64,000 nucleotides of DNA from Pachypanchax playfairii (taxonomy: Eukaryota > Chordata > Actinopteri > Cyprinodontiformes > Aplocheilidae), in the NCBI GenBank assembly GCA_006937955.1, contig SSNP01000014.1, positions 1 to 64,000 of the forward strand. The letters run 5' to 3'. The notes under the pieces are model-generated. The model did no database searches. It was not told where the DNA came from and saw nothing but the letters and a program-made list of their open reading frames with translations. Position numbers and translations under genes: made by a program. Position 1 is the stretch's first letter, and every line of letters starts with the position of its first letter. Of the stretch, positions 57,938 through 64,000 are shown in pieces.

Positions 57938-58013
57938 CTCAGCATGATGTCCCTTTTTCTGTTGGAAGCAGCTTTTCTCCGCTTAACCCTGCAAGTCTTG
58001 TCTGTGTCTTTAA
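57938..58013 (-). other. Possible 76-base internal exon, minus strand
   Basis: On the minus strand a pyrimidine-containing acceptor ending ttttatgttgCAG precedes 76 bases that end CTGAG before a consensus donor GTGAGT (57932-57937). In one phase the interval reads KDTDKTCRVKRRKAASNR then KRDIML without a stop. No protein family was recognised and no partner exons were found. A 24-codon open stretch is not unlikely by chance. Confidence 0.2.
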
Positions 58014-59362
58014 CTGCAACATAAAAGTCCCAGAAATCCAATTTAACAGATTTCACTGATTTTGCCCGAGAAGTGAAACTTAAGCATATTTTCACAGCAT
58101 CTTGGATGTTTCTTCAATAAAAAATACAAATTCTGACCTCAACTAACAGTCGTACCCCATAGCACCAATAATTTTAAATTAAATATTTTGTGCATTTTAA
58201 GACGTTTGTTTAAACACAATTCAATAAACCATGTCAATAAATGATAATGAATCAGGACCATTTTTTACACCTGAAGTTGTTGTGTTATTCTCAGTTAAAA
58301 AAAAAAATCTTTCAAGAGTAACAGCAGCATGAAAAAAAGCAATACCTGGAATAATTTGGCAACAGTTTAGGAGAACAACGCTGCATACATTTGAATAAAT
58401 CTGTCATGCTTGTGTAGGCACAAATTGGGTATGTTTTGTACCAAATTTGAAGAAAAGTGAAGGATTTGTAGAAGCTGCTAAAATAGTTTTACATCCACAC
58501 ATGTAATCAAGTCAGTCCAGACTGTCCTCTTCTTATCTTTTTTTTTTCTTCCCGTTTGTGATTCTGGATGCTCCAATTAAAAAAAAAAAAGATATTTAAA
58601 AAATGAACCTTACCCACCTTAATGCATGACAGTGTTCAGTCTTCAGCCTGCAAATCTCATGTTTTGTATTCATATAAAGAACAACAGCAGATGTTAACAG
58701 AATGACCTGTAAGCTACACTTCATAGTCCCAATGACCTGTGGTTTTACAGTACTTATAGGAAAACCAGAAGTCAACCTAATTTCAGAGAAAACCCTCCAG
58801 CAGGGTGCTTGAAGAGTTCCAGCTAGTCTAAGAGAAAGTGCCAGCAGCTTTTCAGGGTTGTGGGTGCTTGAGTTTGTTGTGTTTTATTTTAGTGGGGATT
58901 TTCCAGGGTTTCCTGGTACTTTATTTTTTAAAGCATTTCTTGCACACTGTTCCCCATTTTTTTCTGTAGTCTTGAAAGTGCTTCCTGCCTCCCATATTCT
59001 TCGGTGGAAAAAAAAAACACACGTGAAAATAAAGTTGTTGAACGAACCTTGATAAATCTAGCTCACAACGATTTGTTTCTTGTGAATGTGGTTTTTGTAG
59101 GATTCTCGTCACCCCCACTTGTGTCTCTGTTACTGGTTTCGTGTAGAACATTTACTCCATCTCTTCAGCTGTTTCACATGTCACCTGATCAGTCGTCCTG
59201 TTCCCTTCCCAAGCAGTTTTCACTCATCCATCACTTCTCCTTTGTTCACCCACTGCTTGTCGTTGGTTCATGTGTCCTCCTGTATGTTGTCCCCAGTGTC
59301 TCTCATGTCCCACATTCTGGAAATGCTTGTTTTTGCAGCCACATCAGCCTTTTGTTTTTCAT
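58014..59362. other. Unassigned DNA; pyrimidine-rich stretch at 58850-59350
   Basis: No gene was recognised. The pyrimidine-rich 58850-59350 segment gives overlapping plus-strand frames of 130 and 111 codons (59004-59396, 59119-59454) without domains. Its texture resembles an old LTR (tttgttgtgttttattttag near the left, cagccttttgtttttcattt near the right), but no termini were found. Confidence 0.3.
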
Positions 59363-59430
59363 TTATATATATATATATACACTCACCGGCCACTGAGTGT
59401 GTACCTAATAAAGTGGCCGGCCTAATAAAG
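59363..59430. mobile_element. Internally deleted DNA-transposon remnant
   Basis: After an AT microsatellite (59364-59380) the sequence reads ACACTCACCGGCCACT, gagtgt, then GTACCTAATAAAGTGGCCGG. The two halves are the left and right termini of a fish DNA transposon whose copies start cactcaccggccactttatt and end aataaagtggccggtgagtg. The interior is almost wholly deleted, so the termini now form a hairpin (ACCGGCCACT against AGTGGCCGG). Confidence 0.6.
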
Positions 59431-61164
59431 TGCACTAAAAGGAATACGATGTGAACACGAATACATTTCTGTTTAAATTAACTGCTATAAAGTTGTCATT
59501 TAGTATTAAATAATTCACAGTTTTCTATATAAATAACCATGGAACTGAAAAATGATAAATGTGCAAAGATTTATAAAGTAGGATTTATGCACTTTGGAGC
59601 TGTCCTCGGTCTGATTCTCCAAACTGAGACCATTTTGATTGACATCTACTGCAGGTAACATGCTGACTTCTGATAACTCCACAGAACCCCCCTTTAAAGA
59701 ATCCAAAGAGCATTAAGGCTGCGTTTTCTGATCATGTTCCTGACTGGACACTAAGGGACTGAGCTGCATCGCCTGCAGTAAATTTTCCAGACTTTTTATT
59801 GTAACTTGTCACTCCAGCTATCTACAGTTTCAACCAACATCATCACTGCACTCAAAACAATATCACAAGCCTGAGCAATCACCGTTCGATTTTTCTGTCA
59901 TCGACACTGCCTTGGGTGATGAATGAAAGGGAAGTTTGTTTGGATTCGAAGCATAGATCTCATATTAAATATATTATGCACTTCCATCATCTAGAAAGTT
60001 CTGTTTCACCATGATGAAGTAACTGCTGCAACAACACTAACCCCCCTTTCCTCTCGCTGCAAAATCATCATCGTAATCAAAAGACTAAACATCCAAACTT
60101 GACCCAACATGCTTCGTTTTTCCTAAAAAAAGCAAATTAATAAACAAAAAATCCAAGAAATTTTCATGCAAGGTAATGATATTTAGAAGCTATTCCTGTG
60201 ATGCTTTGCACACATTTTGTTTGCTTCACTGAACATGTCTGCAAGACAGCCACTTCTAATCCATCAAGACATCTGTTTAATCAGACTTCCTGTCACACTG
60301 AATGAAATCTTCCTCAGATAAAATGAACATGTCAGAAATAAAGGGACAACTTCACCTTTGTGTGCAGGGTCAGTGAGCAATGGTCATTAGCAAACTGAGG
60401 CCTGTGAACGGTGCAGAGCTGTAGATTGTGGAGTCGATAAACTTGATAAAAGCTCTTTCAATGAACTAATGGAAATATAAAGCTACAGACATATTTCTCA
60501 ATAAACTCAGCTACGGCTCTATCGGTGACATTAACTGACACATACTCCAATAATGGCATAAAACTCGACACATTTTAAAATATTCATATAAATGTGCTTC
60601 AGTAATACATCAAAAAGGTCAATTATTTATAATCCATACCATCAAATCTTAAAAACACAAGCTGCTGTTTTTATGAGACAAAAAAAAATAAAAATCAAGC
60701 AGATCCTTGTTTATTTTGGTCACTTTTATATAAAGTGATTTAGTAGTCTGTTACAAAGTTTTAGGATTACGGGTTGGTTGCATCAGTTTTAGCCAGTCCT
60801 GTAAACCCAAACTATGTTTCAGAGCATGAGTTAGAAAACTGAAATCATATTTTCTGAAGACGCTGGACGCAGCAGTTGGTATCGTCTTAGATGTAATTTG
60901 TCCTGCATGTCAGTGACTGATTTCATTTTTAGAGTGTTAATTTACTGATAATGATTAAGTAATCTGTTGGGAATATGTTACCCTTTAGAATGTTTCAGTG
61001 GATTTTGTTTAGTTTGTATTTTGGCATCAAAATTGGTTTAACGAGATCAAACATTTTCAACAACATGACAAGTAAAATTCAAAGCTCAAAATTTATTACA
61101 AGCATGAAAAAAAGTATCACCAGTTAATACTGTTACTGAAAAATGATTTTTTTGTTTTAAATGA
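59431..61164. other. Unassigned DNA
   Basis: No gene was recognised. A minus-strand frame at 59515-59706 has balanced composition but no motif. Confidence 0.4.
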
Positions 61165-61297
61165 AACATCCATCTATTTTCTGAACCTGCTTCTTCCTGT
61201 TCAGGGTCGCAGAGAGCTGGTGCCGATCTCCAGCAGTCTTTGGGCGAGAGGCGGGGGACACCCTGGACAGGTTGCCAGTCCATCACAGGGCCACACA
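61165..61297 (-). repeat. R1 dispersed repeat, left part (split by an L2 LINE)
   Basis: Reversed R1 blocks: cctgcttcttcctgttcagg then gtcgcagagagctgg, ctttgggcgagaggcggggg then acaccctggacagg and ttgccagtccatcacagggc. The copy stops at gccacacat. Its next block (caaccactcacacctaggg) reappears at 62243, after the L2 insertion. Confidence 0.8.
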
Positions 61298-62236
61298 TCA
61301 TTAATATCATCATCATCATCAATTTATTTATAAAGCACATTTAAAAACTGCAGTGACGCAGACCAAAGTGCTGTACACAACTAAAAACAACAAATACAGA
61401 GATAAACATAGCATGCTATAAAAACAAAAATAAAAAAATAAAATAAAATAAGGTCAGCAAGGGGTTTGACTGCCCCAGCTGAGTTCAAAGCCTGGGAATA
61501 AAAGTAAGTCTTTAAACAAATTTTAAAAATACTAAGAGATGGGGCGAGTCTGACCATCAGGGGGAGCTGGTTCCATAAGCTAGGGGCGCAAACTGAGAAG
61601 GCCCGCTCACCGCGCGCCTTATAGCGGGCAGGACGAACCTGCAGCAGGTGCTGGTCAGAGGACCTCAGGGAATGCCTCGGGACATAGGGACAGAGAAGCT
61701 GCGCCAAGTAGGGTGGCCCTAGCGCGTGCAAAGATTTAAAAGCAAATAAAAGGATCTTAAATTTAATCTGATAGCGGATTGGCAGCCAGTGCAGATTAGC
61801 CAGTACAGGGGTGATATGTTGCTTCAAAGCATTCCCAGTTAAGAATCATGCATCAGCATTTTGTACTAACTGGAGACGAACTAGTGCGGATGAAGGAGCA
61901 CCATATAACAGAGAGTTGGCATAATCAAGGCATGATGTCACAAACGCATGGATGACTGAGTTAAGATCTTTTCTCCTCAAAATGGGTTTTAGCTTGGTCA
62001 GCCTACGGAGGTGGAAAAAACAGGATCTAACAACCTGATTAATCTGGACATTAAATCTGAGGTCAGGGTCAAAACCCCCAGATTTTTGATGTTCGGTTTC
62101 AGTAAAGCCGACACGCATGAGGGGAGACTCGGGACTACAGCTGCAGAAGTACAAGGGGAAAACAGTATAGCTTCCAGTTTCGACTCGTTTAAGTGGAGAA
62201 AATTAACTGAGAGCCTTATATATAAGTCTTATATAT
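61298..62236 (-). mobile_element. 5'-truncated L2-like LINE, about 0.94 kb, inserted in R1
   Basis: The 3' end lies on the left. On the minus strand it ends agtgctttgg..tgtgctttataaataaatt and a (GAT)n tail (61298-61322), the usual layout of fish L2-like 3' ends. The right edge falls near 62205-62236, where R1 resumes, so the copy is 5'-truncated. A 10 bp direct repeat CTTATATATA (62215-62224, 62228-62237) marks that junction. Confidence 0.8.
61381..62203 (-). pseudogene. L2-like LINE reverse-transcriptase C-terminal region
   Basis: From the 5' side the minus strand reads NFLHLNESKLEAILFSP and PNIKNLGV in one frame, then shifts to FDPDLRFNVQINQVVRSC, FFHLRRLTKLKPILRR, VIHAFVTSCLDYANSLLYGA and RLQLVQNADA (61846-62154 frame). 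A TGA follows where the family has arginine (VQNAAARFLTG). The same frame continues FLTGNALKQHITPVLANLHW, LPIRYQIKFKILLFAFKSLH, LRSSDQHLLQVRPAR, GERAFSVCAPSLWNQLP and IFKICLKTYF to 61381. This is the conserved post-RT part of L2-clade LINEs. One frameshift and one CpG-type stop make it inactive; the overall decay is modest, so the insertion is relatively recent. Confidence 0.9.
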
Positions 62237-62290
62237 AGACTAACAACCACTCACACCTAGGGACTGTGCCACCGGGAAGCCCTGTTATGA
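62237..62290 (-). repeat. R1 dispersed repeat, right part
   Basis: The text agactaacaaccactcacac then ctagggactg, ccaccgggaagccc continues R1 from where it stopped at 61297. It is truncated after about 50 bp. Confidence 0.65.
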
Positions 62291-63039
62291 AACAAATTTA
62301 AATAAACTAGTCACCGCTGTGTGTTGAGTGTGCAACACTTTGGAAATAAAGAACCTTATAGTTGAGTGGATGATAAGATTGGATAGGTCACAAAGGTTTA
62401 GTGAATGTCAATGTCAGTATTTTGAGGTGCGTTGCAATAATCCAGGTTTAAATCCTGCCCATAGTCTGTGATAAAAACAAAGGCCAGAATCTGTCTGGAT
62501 TAAAAGAGCAGAAGTCCAAGTGGAAATACATGTACAATATTTCAGGGATTATTAAATCCTTTGAGGGGTGCGATTAAATCTTATTGGAACACATTTTAGT
62601 AAACTTGTTTTAATTTCTTAAACATTTTATAATTTTTTTGAAATTCTTCTAAGCCATATTTATCACAGCAAATGTTAACAAATGTAAACTATAACTATTA
62701 GCTTTCTTGATTGTCTTAGATCACAACAAAGAAAAAACTAATTCAACGGAAAAAAACAACTGGACTGTTGAAGATGTAGATTGTGTTCAATGCACGTTTT
62801 GTGTTCTTTGAGTGGTTTCATGGAAATTTTGTTTTCTGCCCTCTCTTTACACCTGTTATTAGTTTAGGATTACAACACCTAATCAACATATTAATTTATT
62901 TACTTTCACTTATTACTCTTTGGTTCCTCCTAAGTCCACATGTTAACCCTACACTAGTTTGGATGTTGTTGTTATTACATATATGGTCATGGATGTAGGT
63001 TCAGATCATCAACATATATGAAAACTAGGCATTAGAGCG
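62291..63039. other. Unassigned AT-rich DNA
   Basis: No gene was recognised. Confidence 0.45.
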
Positions 63040-63150
63040 TAATGCTAAAGTTGAAGCTGAAACAAAACGAGCACCCCCTAGTGACTGGCTGTAGTTCCAA
63101 GTCCCGTCCACTCCAAATATACAAATAGGACATTTTTCTTACAAATAAAT
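63040..63150 (+). repeat. Dispersed repeat family C copy
   Basis: The block gctgaaacaaaacgagcacc then ccctagtgactggctgtagt, tccaagtcccgtccactcca and aaataggacattttt matches a common fish repeat core (gagcgccccctagtggctgg). Related copies are at 34690-34800 and 3441-3469. Confidence 0.5.
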
Positions 63151-63424
63151 AATAAAAACAAACAAAACATCTGATCATCCTTTTTTCAGATGGAGACTCC
63201 ATAGTCACACAGTTACGATCTTTTTGTTGTTTTTTTGTTTTTTTACTTTGAGTTGTAATTAGTTATTTGATGCTTAAAAAGCCTTCATGACTGTCTGTGG
63301 GTAAGTAAGCAGGATTTGAGTTCATTACCATCTGAGGACATTTGAGAAAGTTGTGAAAAGATGACACAATATGTCACAATAATTGCTTTTTAAATATATT
63401 TCTCTGTTGTTTGGGGCTGAATTA
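63151..63424. other. Unassigned spacer
   Basis: No feature was recognised. Confidence 0.45.
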
Positions 63425-63720
63425 GGGGGCTTCAGCTCAGTGGTAGATGGGTGATCTTCTCATGAGAGAACTGGAGGTTCAATCCTCAGCCCCTGCAGCA
63501 TTCTGATGTGGTCTTCACTTGGACAGCACAACCCCCTGCTGCCTCTGATATACTTATCAGAGTGAGACTATACTGTAGAAGTCCTCTACATAGACAGAGT
63601 GTAAATATAAAAAGCAATGTGTGTGTGTGTGTTACTGGAAGAGAAACGCATAATAAAGTGCTTTGAAGGACCAGGATGAAGTTAAAAAGGTGAGATAAAT
63701 GTGAACCAGCAGAACATAAC
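63425..63720 (+). mobile_element. tRNA-derived SINE, plus strand
   Basis: The head gggggcttcagctcagtggt then agatgggt carries an A box (CAGCTCAGTGG, 63433-63443) and a B box (GGTTCAATCC, 63476-63485) at a tRNA-like spacing of about 43 bp, the internal promoter for RNA polymerase III. The tRNA-like head closes with cagcccct. The body has a tgtgtgtgtgtgt stretch near 63620 and an aataaagtgctttgaaggac segment that matches the 3' end typical of fish SINEs (gtaaagcgctttgag). The boxes are near consensus. No clear target duplication was found. Confidence 0.8.
63476..63485 (+). promoter_or_regulatory. SINE B box (pol III internal promoter)
   Basis: GGTTCAATCC, one base away from the GGTTCGATCC form of tRNA B boxes. 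Paired with the A box at 63433-63443. Confidence 0.75.
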
Positions 63721-64000
63721 TGTTTCTAAGGTATACAATCTCATAAGCTTAAAGATATGGATGAAAGAATGATTCTTTATTTCATGTATGTATCCACCTG
63801 CAAAAATATTTTTTGTAAGAAACAGTTCTGTCTTTTACAATATTAAACTTACAAGGGAAAAAGAAATTAAAGCAGCTCAGCAGGAGACAATCTGCTTCTT
63901 TCCAGTCGAACTATGAGGGTCTCACTCCCTCGTTTTGTCATTTAGTTGCAGTGTTTCTTTCCTCATGGTGAATTTCTTTATGTGCTGAAAACATATTTTT
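63721..64000. other. Unassigned DNA
   Basis: No feature was recognised to the end of the window. Confidence 0.45.

Noticed and set aside
59004..59454. Overlapping 130- and 111-codon plus-strand frames
   Set aside because: Pyrimidine-rich DNA is stop-poor, the C-termini are poly-IYIYIY from an AT microsatellite and transposon remnant, and no domain is visible.
59515..59706. 63-codon minus-strand frame with balanced composition
   Set aside because: No domain, no splice context and no homologue could be recalled. Not enough evidence for a gene.
63425..63500. A functional tRNA gene on the plus strand
   Set aside because: The A and B boxes are good, but no cloverleaf with paired acceptor arms can be drawn and a SINE body follows.
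1..64000. CRISPR array or bacterial-type operon
   Set aside because: There are no regularly spaced direct repeats with unique spacers, and base composition, SINEs and LINEs are vertebrate.

Overview
The window is AT-rich, gene-poor vertebrate DNA, almost certainly from a teleost fish. The evidence for a teleost is the set of transposable elements: a tRNA-derived SINE with a 3' body typical of fish, L2-like and Rex1/CR1-like LINE pieces, a Tc1-like transposase fossil, Ty3/gypsy-type LTRs, several small TTAA-flanked DNA transposons, and copies of a fish dispersed repeat (called R1 here) that ends in a (GGAT)n tail. I could not recognise a complete host protein-coding gene, rRNA, functional tRNA or CRISPR array. 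The longest open frames fall in transposons, in low-complexity DNA, or in AT-rich DNA that is open on both strands.

0-20 kb: a Tc1/mariner transposase fossil (2.8-3.2 kb), two adjacent TTAA-flanked elements (4.35-6.17 kb), a 43-45 bp inverted-repeat element (6.27-6.46 kb), a 541 bp solo LTR with a perfect 5 bp target duplication nested in an older SINE (9.6-10.36 kb), a decayed LINE reverse-transcriptase segment (11.6-12.2 kb), an R1 copy (13.5-13.8 kb), a 293 bp piggyBac-like MITE (16.3-16.6 kb) and a 607 bp TTAA MITE (18.6-19.2 kb). 20-40 kb: mostly unassigned DNA, with a probable old LTR (24.1-24.5 kb), another TTAA MITE (26.7-27.3 kb), a degenerate repeat carrying a perfect 13 bp hairpin (30.5 kb), a MITE-like block (34.2-34.6 kb) and a near-identical 312 bp tandem duplication bounded by TG microsatellites (36.6-37.3 kb). 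40-64 kb: a hAT-like non-autonomous relic, three LINE 3' ends, the 3' end of a minus-strand gypsy retrotransposon that runs into a 10-N assembly gap (45.0-45.83 kb), further R1 copies, an L2 copy inserted inside an R1 copy (61.2-62.3 kb), and a SINE with A and B boxes (63.4-63.7 kb).

The recognised elements do not work together as a system. They record successive insertions, and several are nested so that their relative ages can be read. Between them lie stretches that look like conserved non-coding DNA, with homeodomain, PBX-MEIS, POU, T-box and TCF/LEF-type motifs. This would fit a gene desert or large intron near a regulated gene, but conservation cannot be tested from one sequence. The strongest single result is at the assembly gap. 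The 5 bp left of the gypsy LTR (TTCTC) recur immediately right of the Ns, so the gap probably hides the whole body of one retrotransposon.
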